Positions 38,082-53,268 of a stretch of 64,000 bases of DNA are shown here, in pieces. The stretch comes from Udeniomyces pyricola (taxonomy: Eukaryota; Basidiomycota; Tremellomycetes; Cystofilobasidiales; Mrakiaceae). The translations under genes and the position numbers were made by a program. The notes beneath the pieces were generated by a model. It was not told where the DNA came from. It did no database searches and saw only the letters and a list, made by a program, of their open reading frames with translations. Numbering within the stretch: the first letter of the stretch is position 1; each line of letters opens with the position of its first letter. The stretch spans positions 1,027,142-1,091,141 of the forward strand of contig BCIK01000005.1 in NCBI GenBank assembly GCA_039545295.1, read 5' to 3'.

Positions 38082-39380
38082 TTATGCCCTTCTTTCTCCC
38101 TTGGCTGCTTTCTTCCGCTTCTTCTCGAGGTCGGCCGCGGCGTCGGCTTTCTGCTTGGCCAGCGCGGCCTTGTCCTTTTCCTTTTTCGAGATGGCTGCAG
38201 TCCGCAGCGCTTCGCGTTGCTGTTGTTGGGCGTATTGGACTTTGGCGTGGTTAAGGTTGGGCATGTTGAGCAAGTCTGATGAGATTGACCAGATACAGAA
38301 CAGGCAGGGGAGTCGGAGAGGATGACGGGGAGATAAGCATGCGTTAGAAACGGGAAGCGATATGATCGAAGACTTCTGTGAAATTCATTGTGATGAACAG
38401 AGAATATGGACGAACCGTCCTCTGAGGATCATCAACGATCAGCATACACGGCAGCGTGAGGTTGTCCATGCAGAGCCAAGAAAGGAAAAGAAGAAAAAAA
38501 AAGTCATCAGCAAAGGCGTTCGTTTCGTCGAGCATGTGATCAGGAACCAGAAAATGCGAATTCAACTTGACGGACCTTGGAGCTTCTTCTTTTGCCTCTT
38601 CTTCATGTCTAGTCTTGCGAGTTCCTTCTCCAACAACTCCTTGTCTGCCGGGTCTATCGGAGCTTTGCCCTTCTTGCCACTTTTCCCTTCCGACTCGCCC
38701 GGCCCGGGACGCTCCGTCGACGATCCCCCACCCGCACCGTTCCCACTAGAGTCCTCCACGAGCCCGTACTGCTTGACAAGCCAAGCCCGACGTTGAGCTT
38801 CAATCTGCTCGGGCGTCAGGTCGAGTGTCGACGGGATGGCTTTGACCGAGGCGGGGATCGAAGGGGACGTGGGTTGAGGAGGAGGCAAGCTGAGGATCCG
38901 GTGGTATTCGGAGAGGATTGAAGAAGCTGAAGCGTCGAGTTGAGATTCCTAGACGCGTCGGTTTCGGCATGCAAAGGGAAAGAGGGGTAAGCCAGACTTG
39001 ACACCGAGCTCGATGAAGAGAATGGGAACAGATGTAAGCGCGAAGGGCGAAAGTAGACTTGAACGAACCTCGACGCCTTCACCTTCGAGGATACCTTTGA
39101 GAGCTTCCAACTTATCCTCGTCTTCAAGGGCCTACCTAAATCAAGAGCATCGTCAGTGAGGAGGTCATTCGATATCAACGGGCAAAGTGTATGATGAACA
39201 TATGGCCGACAGGGGAAGTAAGGGTGAGGAGGTGAAGACCAAAAACCTAACCTCTTCTTCGACGAGACGCGCGGTGTATTCGATTTGGGACTCGTCCTGA
39301 CTGGCGAGGTTGAGTTGAGAGAAGAGTGAGGTGATGAAGGCCTCGAGAGGAGGCAGATCTTCTTGTTGGAGGTCGGGCAT
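38082..39380 (-). CDS. CCDC43-like protein
   Basis: Four exons, 39380-39252, 39131-39069, 38948-38576 and 38275-38082, join to 759 nt (252 residues). The N-terminus (LPPLEAFITSLFSQLNL, EYTARLVEEE, EDKLEALKGILEGEG) resembles the helical N-terminal domain of CCDC43. The C-terminus (NHAKVQYAQQQQREALRTAA, then KEKDKAALAKQKADAAADLE) is a basic coiled coil ending in KKAAKGERRA, much like the KEQDK...RGERK tail of animal CCDC43. The middle is a flexible Gly/Ser/Pro linker. Molecular function of the family is unknown to me. The short exon 2 (63 nt) has clean GTAG acceptor and GTTCGT donor sites. Confidence 0.82.
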
Positions 39381-40012
39381 GCAGAAATGGATTGAGCCGG
39401 GTAATTGTATGGCGGGTTGGTGTAGCTAGCAGGACGTCGACGATGAAGGCGAATGGTTGGAACCAGCTTGCTCCGTCACGGGGATCATCGATCATTTTGG
39501 ATCGTGAATGAACATTCAATGCAGGCTGAGCCAGATCAGCCCCTGTGGCCCAGATCAACCCAGATGGAAGAAAAATACCACTGGTGATTATGAAAAGATA
39601 AAAAGAAAACCACTTGCTGGACGAATCCATACAAGACAGAACATGGAGCATCTTATGGATCTCGACGTTGCCAAAATGAGTGGCAAATAAAATCATGTCT
39701 ATTTAAAAAATGAAGAAGAAAAAAAGGGCTGAGCCATTCAATTCGTTGGCCGAGCGGCGCTTGTGTAGTGTAGCTTATATAGCTTATGATGAGCGTACGA
39801 TATACGACCGATCACCTTGCATCACCTGGACCTATGCCTGCGCGCACGCAAGAGAGTCGTATCAAGATGACGAAACGAGAAGCGAGGCCCTTCTCTCTCC
39901 TCTTCGACCCCTTGCGCCCTTCCACTCTTCCACCCGGCCTTGCATCTCCTCGATCCCTCTTCAACTAGCTTCCGTCACTACCCCTTTGCTTCATCATCCA
40001 CCTAATCCCCCC
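39381..40012. promoter_or_regulatory. divergent promoter region, CCDC43-like and OSBP genes
   Basis: The two flanking genes start outward from this 632-nt region. The part next to the OSBP start is C/T-rich. A tRNA-like A-box sequence at 39750-39760 has no matching B box. No gene was recognised. Confidence 0.5.
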
Positions 40013-42818
40013 ATGGGTCTCACAGACTACCTTCACGGCAAAAAGCCCCTAGGCTCTACCACTCCAGAGCGAGCCTCGTCCTCTGGTCATCGCTTCTCCG
40101 TCGGTTCCAACCACGCTCCTTCCCCTCCACCCGGTGCTGGCTCATCCACCTCCTCGACCGAAGCCCCGGGCGATGATGTCTCTGTCCTCGACGAAGGAGA
40201 AGGAAACGTTCTCATGAGCCTAATCAAGCAGCGTAAGCAGCCCCCTTGCTTTAGATGAAGACATCGTTGTTCCGCCATAGGTCCTTCAGTCACCGCTTTC
40301 GAATGCGGACGCCGGTGTCCGGAGGCCGACGACAACATCATCCTCGTCAACTTCACCATGTGCGCAAACCCCCAACTGACCACACACTTGGCTTACTTGA
40401 CCTACGCACATCGCTCAATGTATCCGACGTTGTTGCATAATAGTGCATCCCGGAATGGACCTCACCAAGGTCAGTCGGCGATCGCCTGTGATTGCTTCAG
40501 CTCGCCCGTAGCCACAGCTTGCCACCTCTTCTGTCTCGGTCGTTCTGTCCCGCTAATCGTCCCAATTCAACGACGTGGCTAACCATCTATATGCGCGAGA
40601 AACATACCGTGCATTCATACTGATCTCTTTGTTATGCTGGACCTCTTCTCAACTTGCCGCATTTGTCTCCCATGTCCTCTCTCGTTCCGAACCAGATCTC
40701 TCTCCCAACGTTTGTGCTCGAGCCCCGGTCGATGCTCGAGCGAGTCACCGACTTCTTCTCCCATCCCGATCTCATCTTTGGGTGAGTATGAGTCTTGGCT
40801 TAGTCTTCCTAGGGGTCTCGATCTGTCTTTTACTCATCATCGTGCTCAACACAACCGTTTCAGAGCTGGTCAGATGGAGGATCCCACAGAGCGATTCCTC
40901 GCTGTACTGAGGTATTACCTCTCGGGTTGGCACATCGTACGTCATCTCTTTGAGGAGTCCAATGAGCGACGTACTGTGAGGCTGAGCCGTCTAGCTGAAA
41001 TTCCACTCTCTTCTCGCTTCACACAGAAACCCCAAGGGTCAGCCTCTTTTCCTGTCCGAGTTGGGTCTCTCACCAAGCACGTGGGCTGATCGTTATTGTT
41101 GCCGCTCTTTTTTGGGTGTCTGTTCTGTTGCTGATCCTCACAGCGTGAAAAAGCCGTACAATGCCGTTCTGGGAGAGATCTTCCGGTGCACTTACAAGTA
41201 CCCAGACGGTAGCGAGGGATTCTACGTCGCCGAGCAAGGTGCGTCGTTCGGTTCTGCGGCTGTCAGACAAGAAAGGATGACGCGGTCAACTCACTTATAG
41301 CCGTACCTTTTTTTTTCGCATGCATGAATAGTTTCTCATCATCCTCCGATCTCGGCCTACTTTTACTGCTCTCCCAAGAACGGAGTTCTCATCTACGGCG
41401 AGCTTAGACCAAAGTCAAAGTTCCTCGGCAACTCGGCGGCAACCATGATGGATGGCGCGAGCCGGGTCATTCTGATGGACCGACCGGAGGATGGGGAGTA
41501 TGACATTTCGATGCCCAACATGGTTCGTGGTCTTGGCTCCGTCGATTGCGGATTTGTTGGCGGGGCCATCAATATACATCTGCTGACTGAAGTTCCATTA
41601 CCTTTTTCTTCTTAGTATGCTCGAGGCATTCTCTTTGGCAAGCTCATCCTTGAGCTTGGAGACACCAGCACAGCCAAATGCGTCAAGACAGGCATCTCTT
41701 GTGATGTCGAGTTCAAGACCAAGGTTTGAACCCTCTCATTTGCTCAGAGATTCTTTCGGCTAGTCGAGAGCCTGCTACTGGAAAAAAGGTCGTCAAGGAA
41801 GACTCACCTCGCTTCCCTGTTCTGATTTCTCGTTGAATCCAATTCCAGGGCTTCTTCTCGGGAACTTACAATGCGGTCGCCGGCAAGGTCACTGGACCCA
41901 AGGGAACCCTAGGCGACATCAGCGGTCTCTGGTCTGAGTCGATGGAATTCAAAGACGCTAGCGTGAGGGTTGCTTGTTTACCTGGACGATGTTCGACCAG
42001 ATTCGTTCTGATTTTTGTGTTTGTTGTCGTATTCATCTTTTTTTTCTATTCTGTTGCAATAACGTCCACAGACTGGTAAGGTGGAGCGGCTGTTCGATGC
42101 TCACTCAGCCACGACAACGCCCAAGATGGTCGCCCCGAACGAAGAGCAGGAAACTAAGGAGAGTCGGCGGCTGTGGGCTGACTTGACGGAGGCCATCAAG
42201 AGAAGAGATATGGAGGGGGCTCAGGAAGCGTGAGTTCATCGATTTTCGCCTTCCATCCACGACAGCATCAATCTCATTGTCTGAGCGCGTACTCCACATG
42301 AAACCGAAGCTCAACCCTCGAAACCCGTGCCCTTTTGATCGTCCTTTGCGACGGAATGGCAGAAAATCGCGCGTGGAGGATGCCCAGCGAGAGATTGCTC
42401 GGCAGACCGGTGGGGAGGAGAACCACAAGTTGCGCTTCTTCGTCAACAAGGGTGATCGATACGTTCCAGCATGCGGATTGTTGGCCGAGTAAGTGCCTCC
42501 ATCAGGGTCTGGAAGATTGTGAGATCCGCTCTTCGTCGCGACTGATATGAAATATTGACGCTTGCTTCGCTGGTCGCCACCATCAGGTTGCCTAAGGATC
42601 GGGACGAATGTACCGAGTTGTTGCGAGGATGGATCTGGGATAAGCACGCGTCCTCCACTGCGTCCGCTACCACATCTCGGACCGGCGCAGCTGCCGCCGT
42701 GTCGGGCGCCCCTACGCTTGCGTCCGACCCCTCAACGGTGGAGTCCAAGTTGAATGATCTTAGCCTTCAGTCAGATGACCGGAACCGTCTGCCGAGTGAG
42801 TCATTGTCTCCATCTTGA
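40013..42818 (+). CDS. oxysterol-binding protein homologue (Osh/ORP lipid-transfer protein)
   Basis: ORD-domain proteins move sterol or phosphatidylserine between membranes in exchange for PI4P. Twelve exons: 40013-40232, 40444-40469, 40696-40781, 40864-40936, 41027-41037, 41144-41238, 41332-41522, 41616-41723, 41849-41962, 42072-42229, 42363-42488 and 42587-42818. They total 1,440 nt (479 residues). Key parts are LHPGMDLTKISLPTFVLEPR, then KPQGVKKPYNAVLGEIFRC and the signature EQVSHHPPISAYF. Further on are FKTKGFFSGTYNAVAGKV and a C-terminal EDAQREIARQTGGEENHKLR. No PH domain or ankyrin repeat precedes the ORD, so it is a short ORP; ILFGKLILELGDTSTAK recalls the Osh6/Osh7 branch. Exon 5 is 11 nt and supplies KPQG before VKKPYN. 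A GTGAGT at 42795 could extend the gene, but the frame closes 20 nt later. Confidence 0.95.
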
Positions 42819-43258
42819 TCTCGCGGACGCAGGGGGCCCAACTTGGTTCGATTTGTCGGTTTCCTGACGAGACTGTTGTACTTTTACCGCTTGGCTATCG
42901 CCACTGCTCCCTCTCCTACCTATATCTAGTTGCTATACCTACGGCGCCTGGCCCACCAAAAGGCCGGGTTTCCTCCCGTCCCCCGAGTCCTTGATTGCGA
43001 TCTACCCCTATACATTCCACCCCTTCTCTGTCCTTTCATTATTTTTTTGTTTGTTTGTTCTTCTTTGCCCAGCTTACATACATTCACGTGCTCGTTCTTT
43101 TCTCGTCTGTCTCTTTCTCCTTTTCCCCCTTCTCTTTTTCTCTTCTCGTTTCCCTCCCTCACTCACTCAAATCGTCTACTGTATCGCCTCTCATTATTTT
43201 CTTTTCCTTCGTCATCCTTATCCCGGGTTGTCGTGCGCTCATCGATCGTCGCGATTCG

Positions 43259-43357
<99 letters not shown>

Positions 43358-44728
43358 NCCCNCCCNTCCTCCCTCTCCCCTTTCTTGGCCTTGCATCTCG
43401 TGTCCCAGTTCTCACATATATCATTTCCGATTGTTTGATCGTATTGAGATTGACAGTCAGCTAACGGATCGTTGGTTTGGTATGCACCCCGTCGCATTCG
43501 ATCATCGCAGCATGGTCGATATATATATATACCGCGAGTCCCTCTCGTCCGTGAACGTGAGAGTCAGAGACGTTGGTCGAGCTTGGGGTTGAGCTGAATC
43601 AATGAGTGAATGGATGTGGTTGCCACGCGCGCGCTCAGTACAGGTGCCATTGTATCGTGCTTTTCATGCGTTTTTATTGGACCGGCGTCATCTCACGTCT
43701 TGCTGACCATCAACTCAGTCTGCTAGCTAGTAGGGGAATCTGAAAGTCCGAGACGTCGCTTTGACGGGATGGTTCACTTTGATGGCCTGAGATGAAAAGG
43801 TGATGTTGATAGATTGATCAAGTTATCATGACAAAACACATGCATAACGAGGAGGAACATATATATATATATAAGATTGACTGTCGGCGAGTTGATTGTA
43901 ATTTCAATCGTCGGTGATCCGATGATGTGTTTCGATAGTCTATAGCCGCCGGAGATCGACTGCTTGGGCGCGTGGCATGGCATGGATTGACTTGGTGTGA
44001 ACGTAAGAATGTGTGTGCGTAAATTGGGTGTCGAGAAGGGGAGTTATGGATGAGAGAGGGAAGGACAGCAATGGATGAATTATTAAGCAAAGGCACGCCA
44101 TGATGAAGAAAAACTGCAGATAGCTGCTATATATATATGTACTGAGGCGTATAGATACTGGAGATGAAGATATGATTGATCAAAGACGAATGGGCGCTGG
44201 TGATGATGATGATGAGATGTCAAATCAACCTCAACCACCCTCAACTTGCCCCGACCACCGTTCTGTTTCTCTTCATCCCTCCCTCCCTTTCCTGCCCTGC
44301 CGTCGTCCCCTTCTTTTCCATCCTACTCCTCTCAACCTCGCGACTCTACAACTCTTTTCCTGCCTACGCTCCTCTGTCCATCCCAATATCTCGTCTCGTT
44401 GCGCTCCTGACAACGCGCCCGTCGCCCTCTAACTCGCAACCTTCGACCCCCCTCGCCTTGGACTAGTCCCTCGTCGTCCCCCCTTCCTCCCTTCTCCGAC
44501 GAGCTCTTCATCTATCGTCTCCTTCACCTCCACCAAATATTCCTACCGTCCCTCAACACCCACATCTTTGATTCTTCCAAACCTCAGAGACCCATCGAGG
44601 ACTTGAACGTCTAGCCGCGTCAAATTCCTTCCGCTCCCGTCAGACCGACACCGAATCCAACTCTCCCTCCGCCTGCGTCCTCTCACCTCCGGCCGTCCAC
44701 CCCGTCCCTCACTCCTCCTACGCCCGTC
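42819..44728. other. 1.9-kb intergenic region with long poly(C)
   Basis: Between the OSBP homologue and the SRPK gene, both rightward. The first 400 nt are C/T-rich. A pure poly(C) tract fills 43260-43357 and continues with N positions to 43366. TA repeats lie at 43520-43529 and 43859-43872. The last 450 nt are a C-rich leader of the kinase gene. Frames through the poly(C) encode only polyproline or polyglycine and are not genes. Confidence 0.6.
43260..43366. repeat. poly(C) homopolymer tract, about 98-107 nt
   Basis: Ninety-eight consecutive C are followed by nine positions that mix C with N. The true length is unknown because the end is unresolved. It lies upstream of the SRPK gene by about 1.4 kb. 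Confidence 0.9.
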
Positions 44729-47982
<3,254 letters not shown>

Positions 47983-49403
47983 TGCGTCAACTGCCCGCGC
48001 TCCGCCGACCACACTGCCCGTTGAGCTGCTTCTTCTTGCCTCATGAAATACCGGCTTCGTGCCTTCCTCCTGGCTTCGCCCTTCATCTGTTCCCCTACCT
48101 CGCCTCCATCTATGTCTCACCTTGCTCTCTCTCTCTCTCTCCTTTCGCCGCTCTCGACGCGCGCTCTTTCATATCTCCACCCTTTGCCGACCTTGATTTC
48201 GCTTCGCCGCTATCCGAGCTTCCCATCCGCTTCCTCGCTTTGTTTCCGTTCTTATCCTCGCGTCGCTTGCTACTGTCGTCGGTCTCTTTTCAAGGTCCAC
48301 CGTTTGGCGATATCGATTTCATCACTTTCCTCTCCTCAAACTCCCTCTAGCCGTGTCGAATTCACAAGGCCTCGATGAATCATATTATCCTCCCTTTTTT
48401 AATCCCCCCCCCCCCCCCCCCCCCCCAACCAGTCGTTTCCCTGCTCGCCCGTCGTTCCTCATGACCCATTCCGTCTTCGTCATCTGCCGTTCCTCTTTTC
48501 TTCTTCTTTTCCTGCTCTTCGATACTCTTATTCGTGCCCCCTTTTTCCCTCTCTTTTCCCCACCTGGTCTGTTTTTGTCTTTGCTGTTGTTTTGTTTTTT
48601 CTCTCCCCCCTTGTTCCCTCACTACCCACTCTTACACTCTTCCTCCTTATCTTCTCTTTCTCTCTAGTCTTCTTTATCCTTTGTCCCTCTCGCTCTCTCT
48701 CTCCTCTTAAGCCCTGGGCCTTTGTTCTCCATTCCATTCCAATCTCATCTATCTTGTCTCCCGGATGCTTCTTCCTTCCACTTGCTTCCCCTAACCCCCC
48801 CCCCCTCTCCCACCCCCTTCTTCCCATTTGATGCCTCATTCTCTACCTTCTTTTTCTTTCTTTTCTCTTTATTTTTTTCTTCTTCTTCTTGTCTCTGTGT
48901 TTTTTCTCTTTCTCTCTCTCTCTCTTTTTTTTTTATGTTTCCAAATTGAATTCGTTATAGATGCATGGCGCTTCTTCTTCTTCCTCTGGGTTTCGCAATG
49001 TACATCGTACCTGTCGACGCGTGGGGTCGGTCTGTGATTTGCTGCGTACTGACGTTACCGGTGGTAACGTTTGATCAGATCAGATTCATGTGCAAAAGAA
49101 GCCTGGACCTTGGACGTTAAATGCATTCGTATTTGGACGCGTCGAACTTAGTAAAAAAAAAACAAAAAGAAAAAAAAAAACAAAAAAAAAACATGATTTG
49201 GGCAGGGTATACATTGCGCTCGCTGGCGCTGCGATATTAAGAGCCATCATCCTTTTTTTTTTTTTTTTCAAGATTGATACCTTTTTTTTTTTGCCAGTGT
49301 GCAAAACCATTCTTGATTATCCATGCCGTACTCCGCCGCCCCTCTATGATATTATATGATCGTTTCATTCATTCCGTTTTTAATTTTATTTTCATCGTAT
49401 TTG
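47983..49403. other. convergent 3' region with C, T and A homopolymers
   Basis: Between the stops of SRPK and BMT2. It is dominated by C/T on the plus strand to about 48950. A pure C run lies at 48404-48426, T runs near 48928 and 49252-49290, and A runs near 49152-49190. Frames here have strongly biased composition and no gene was accepted. Confidence 0.6.
48404..48426. repeat. poly(C) tract, 23 nt
   Basis: Twenty-three uninterrupted C residues within a pyrimidine-rich 3' region. Confidence 0.9.
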
Positions 49404-51655
49404 TCAGAGGACGATGGAGAAGTTGTTGCGACCGGGGCCGTCTGCCAAGATGCGTCGTTTTCCAAACCCGGAGGAGTTATCCGTCGACGATGTCGATGTC
49501 GATGTCGATATCGCCTCGAGATGAACACTAGGATCAGGATCGTTTTTACGAGTGACGTTCGTAGGAGAAGGAATGATGATGGGTGATGTGTCCTTGACGT
49601 CCTTCTTTCCCACCACCACCGACACCACCTTGGTGTCGTGTCCATCCCCCTCTGCTGCTGGTATTTCTGTCGAGCTCATCTCGTCTTTGACGTCGACGAC
49701 GACCCGTTCCCATAACCAATACGTCACGCCCTTTTCGCCTTTCCACCGCTGTCGACGTTGGATGTACCCGATGGAAGCCATGAGACGTTCGAGGTGGGGT
49801 TGGGTGAGGTAGCGTGAGTTGCGAACGCATGGGGTTGGGAGGACGAGGAAGAGGTAGGATGGGTTATTAGAGGAGGTAGAGGAAGGGGGAGGGAGGAAAG
49901 AGAGGGTGTGGAGAAGCATTTGACCTGGTAGTGGTGGAACAGGAAGAGGAGAGCGGGGGAAGGGGGGGGGGGAGGGGGGATTTGATGGGTCAACAGAGGG
50001 AGGAAGAAGAGAGAGAGAGGGAAAGGGAGAGAAGCAGAGGATGGGGGGGGGGGAGGAAGAGAGAGAGAGAAAAAAAAAGAAATGCGATAAGATGAGGAGC
50101 CGACAGTGGGAAGGGAGAGAAGAGCGTTTCGAATTGAGTGATATCGAACGAAATCAAGCAAAAGAGAGACAGAGACAGAGAGAGAGGAAGAGAAAGAGAG
50201 AGACGCAAAAAAAGAAGGAGAGAAGGATGGAATGAAGAAAGTAAGGAAAGGAGAGAAGAAAAAGAAAAACGTACCACGTTGCTGAGGCGTCGGCACAAAG
50301 TTCAAGACTAAACTACAGCTGACGACGTCAAAGAGAGGGTCCCCCTTTTTCGGCTTGGGTCGATGAAGGAAATCTTGTTCCAAGACTGGAGTGGTTTAGA
50401 GGGAGAGATTAGATGTGGGTGGGTAGATTTTTTTGGTGGTGGGGGGGGGGGGGGGGGGGGAGAGAAGGGAAGTGAGGGATGTTAGTCAATCAACCAGGTT
50501 GATTCAGTCATATCAAAATTGCAAACTTGATCTCGGCTAGGACGGCTTTTGGGAAAGGAAAATAGATACGGACTGAGAGGATGACGGGAGTTGAGATCGA
50601 GAGGCATGTTGGTGATCCACGGATGAGACGCATAGTTATCAGGTCGTAGGGCACCGATTTCCAGAATGCTTGGTAAAGAAAAAAGTCGATCCGAATCGAG
50701 TTCAGGATGAGAAGAAAAGTGATCACAAAAGAAAACAGGGAAGGGGGGGGGGGGAAGGGGGAAGAGAGAGAAAGAGAACCCCCGACCATGAACGTTCCCG
50801 ACGACGGTCAGCCAACGTTCATGAGCTCAGAGTAGAAGCCAATGATCCATGAGGAGATGGAGGGAGGTATCCATCGTCATGATTGATGTACAGGGCGATT
50901 ACCCACCGAAGAGGATTCTCCTTGGTCTTTCCCTTGTTGACCCCTAGTTCTTTGAGCCAGCTGACTAGGACATGGGAGCTGTCCCCGCCGCGTTCTTTCG
51001 ATTGCCCGAGCGTCGAGGCTAGTTAGTTTCGAAGTTTTGGATGGAGAAACCCAGGAAGTACGAAAGTCAAGGCACAAGGTGAGAAATGCGTATGAACCGC
51101 GGGAGCCAAAGGAGTGGGGAGGGGGGAGGGCAGTGCGTAGCATGATCCTTTCGATTAGCCATCTGGTTTTGACGTTTGCTGTGAGAGACGAGGACGAGAG
51201 AGCGAGAGCGTTCCTGAATGGGGTGTATACCTCGTTGGTACCAATCCAAGCCTCCCAACTCGGTCATTTCCTTTCTGACGTCGTTGAGCTCCGACATGGT
51301 TGTCGAGCTTGGGGCGCTGGAGCTTGAACTGGCAGGTTTGGTGGATGATTCAGCCGACGATGTACCGGCAGAGGGACCGTCGTGGGGTTGATCTAGAGCG
51401 TCGAGGAGCTGGGCTTCCCGTTTGAGGAGCACATGGAACCGTCGAACTGGAGAGTGGGTAGGGATGAAATGGAGTGAGGACGGGATGGTTAAGGAACATA
51501 AAGGGCAAAGAGTACAGACAGTGGGTGGTGTGAAGGAAGGAAGGTAGAGGGAGCTTACTGAGCGTGCGGGTGGCATGGGCGCTGGTTCCGGTCGCACTGG
51601 GGACCGTGGGTTTGTTGGCAGTGATGGGAGCCTTTTTCTTGGTTGCTTTGGGCAT
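49404..51655 (-). CDS. BMT2: 25S rRNA adenine-N1 methyltransferase BMT2
   Basis: Bmt2 is the nucleolar SAM-dependent enzyme that makes m1A in 25S rRNA. Six exons: 51655-51559, 51446-51231, 51018-50907, 50668-50574, 50385-50275 and 49924-49404. They give 1,152 nt (383 residues). Family parts in order are IRRFHVLLKREAQLLDAL, MTELGGLDWYQRAS, KERGGDSSHVLVSWLKELGV and RILEIGALRPDNY. The last is the SAM-binding motif I. Then come DLNSRHP, EQDFL, FDVVSCSLVLNFVPTPQQRG and LFLVLPTPCVRNSRYLT. The C-terminal 90 residues are Ser/Thr-rich and less conserved. The join from exon 3 to exon 4 (LR to ILEIGA) is short compared with some homologues, so a small extra exon cannot be excluded. A run of 20 G sits in intron 4. 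Confidence 0.92.
50441..50460. repeat. BMT2: poly(G) tract inside BMT2 intron 4
   Basis: Twenty consecutive G on the plus strand, which is C on the transcribed sense strand of BMT2. It lies between exons 4 and 5. Confidence 0.9.
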
Positions 51656-51960
51656 GGAGAGGATCAGGAAGGGGGATGGAGTAGGACGGAGAGAAGTATA
51701 GATTGTAGTAATGGATGGTGAATTGGGAAGGAAGCTTAGCCCGTTGTGAGTTTGGTTTTCCAAATTCCAACATTCGCTCATGGCCGAGCGCGCATCTGCA
51801 TCATTGATCATCACCAGGCTGTGCATGCATTATTAGCCTTTTCCCCTTGATCGTCAACGGCCTGTACTCTTCTTTCACTCCCTTACCCATCCCACCCACA
51901 CCCATCCATCCATCCACCCACCCACACCCACACCCACACCCTCATCTCTCATCTCTCATC
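51656..51960. promoter_or_regulatory. short divergent promoter, BMT2 and small protein gene
   Basis: Only 305 nt separate two genes that start in opposite directions. The part nearest the rightward gene (51895-51945) is a CCCACACC/CCATCC repeat-like leader. Confidence 0.55.
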
Positions 51961-52635
51961 ATGTCCAACGCTGGTAACTCCATCGGAGACGGTCTCAAAG
52001 TCAGTCCTTGCCTCTTCATCTATCCCATCATCCGCCTCCCCATCAACGACCGTTTCCATTTCCGTTTGCTCCCAACTCACCGTCATCCTCACATCACATC
52101 GTCTTCCTTCATCCCTCACGTCAAACTCGACCCATCCAGGGCGCTTGGAACGCTTTCCACGGTATGTCCTCACTCGCCTGGCCCATCCCTTTACAGCTAC
52201 ACATCTCTGGTCCACGCCCCTAGTTCCCCTCCATCCCATCTCGCTGACGACACTGACTCTCTTCCCTCTGACGTCATCTCTCGGTTTCACAGGCGCCGGT
52301 GAGACCATCAGGGGAACGATCAACGGTGCCGTCGACGGTGCCGGCGAGGCGTGAGTACCCACATACAACTGTATATGTCCACACGTACTCGTCCACTCGG
52401 ACCCCACTACTATGTGAGCAGGCCTGGTGGATGAAGACCAAACATGGTTAACTCCTTTTCCCTTCTTTCTCTTTCCGTGCCTGCTTCCGCCATACATCCC
52501 AACAGTATCGCCCAGAGGGATACCTCTACCACCGGCACTACTACCACCAGCACGGCTACTGACCCTGTCGCGAGACACGACACTACTGTCAATCAGGGCA
52601 AGAACGAAGTCCGATCCGCCTTTGACAAACTCTAG
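51961..52635 (+). CDS. small 82-residue protein, function unknown
   Basis: Four exons, 51961-51999, 52140-52161, 52293-52350 and 52506-52635, join to 249 nt (82 residues). The sequence starts MSNAGNSIGDGLKGAWNAF, continues HGAGETIRGTINGAVDGAGE, then has a Thr/Ser-rich run (DTSTTGTTTTSTATDP), and ends with VNQGKNEVRSAFDKL. The Gly/Ala pattern with spaced hydrophobics suggests an amphipathic helix or glycine zipper of the kind found in small stress-related proteins, but that is inference. I know of no named family. Exon 2 is 22 nt. All junctions are GT-AG and the exon phases are consistent, which supports the model despite the small size. Confidence 0.78.
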
Positions 52636-53193
52636 AGAACTCCGGATCGAGCTACTAGGGAATCGAATTGAGACGGTAGACGTCATTAGAAGGGGGTCCA
52701 ATGAGGGTCTTGGAATCGGACTTGTTGCTTGGCGATATGTATATGGTCTTGTTGTAGCATGCTTGAGACAAGGGGTGATTCAATGCAAGAGGGACGAACT
52801 ACACAAGCGGCTAGGGGCGTAGCTCAATGGATGATCTGAGACGCCGACTGCATTGCTTGGACGTTGGCTCCTCGACCCAATCCGGCCTTCTATGCCACGG
52901 GAGCGTCAGAGGTCGACTCTGTATCGTGGAGGAGGAAGATCCCGTCTCGCATCATGGAATGGGATGATCGAAGCGATTCGTGTAGTGGATGGATGGTTGA
53001 TGGAAACATCCTTCGTGCATGTGAAAACAAAGGAAAGAGATGATATGTAAAGGGTCGATGTTGAAAGACGATCCATCTTTTGAGTACGTGGCGGTGGTGA
53101 TGGACGCGCGTATGGTACGCGATGGGTGGACAATGAGCGCGACGGTTGAGGGAATCGCGTTTCAGACTCACCTCCCCGTTCGATCCTTCCTCG

Positions 53194-53268
<75 letters not shown>

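Noticed and set aside
39750..39760. A-box-like TGGCCGAGCGG, as in Leu/Ser tRNAs.
   Set aside because: No B box lies downstream within the needed distance.
42795..42818. A GTGAGT donor just before the stop of the OSBP homologue, suggesting more exons.
   Set aside because: No downstream exon with protein-like sequence was found, and the tail already ends after the expected ORD C-terminal region.
42930..43592. Open frames of 147-220 codons through the poly(C) tract.
   Set aside because: All three frames code for polyproline (or polyglycine on the other strand) only because the tract has no stop. The flanks show no protein-like sequence.
52820..52830. tRNA A-box-like sequence TAGCTCAATGG.
   Set aside because: No B box (GGTTCGANNCC) or acceptor-stem partner is found within 100 nt downstream.
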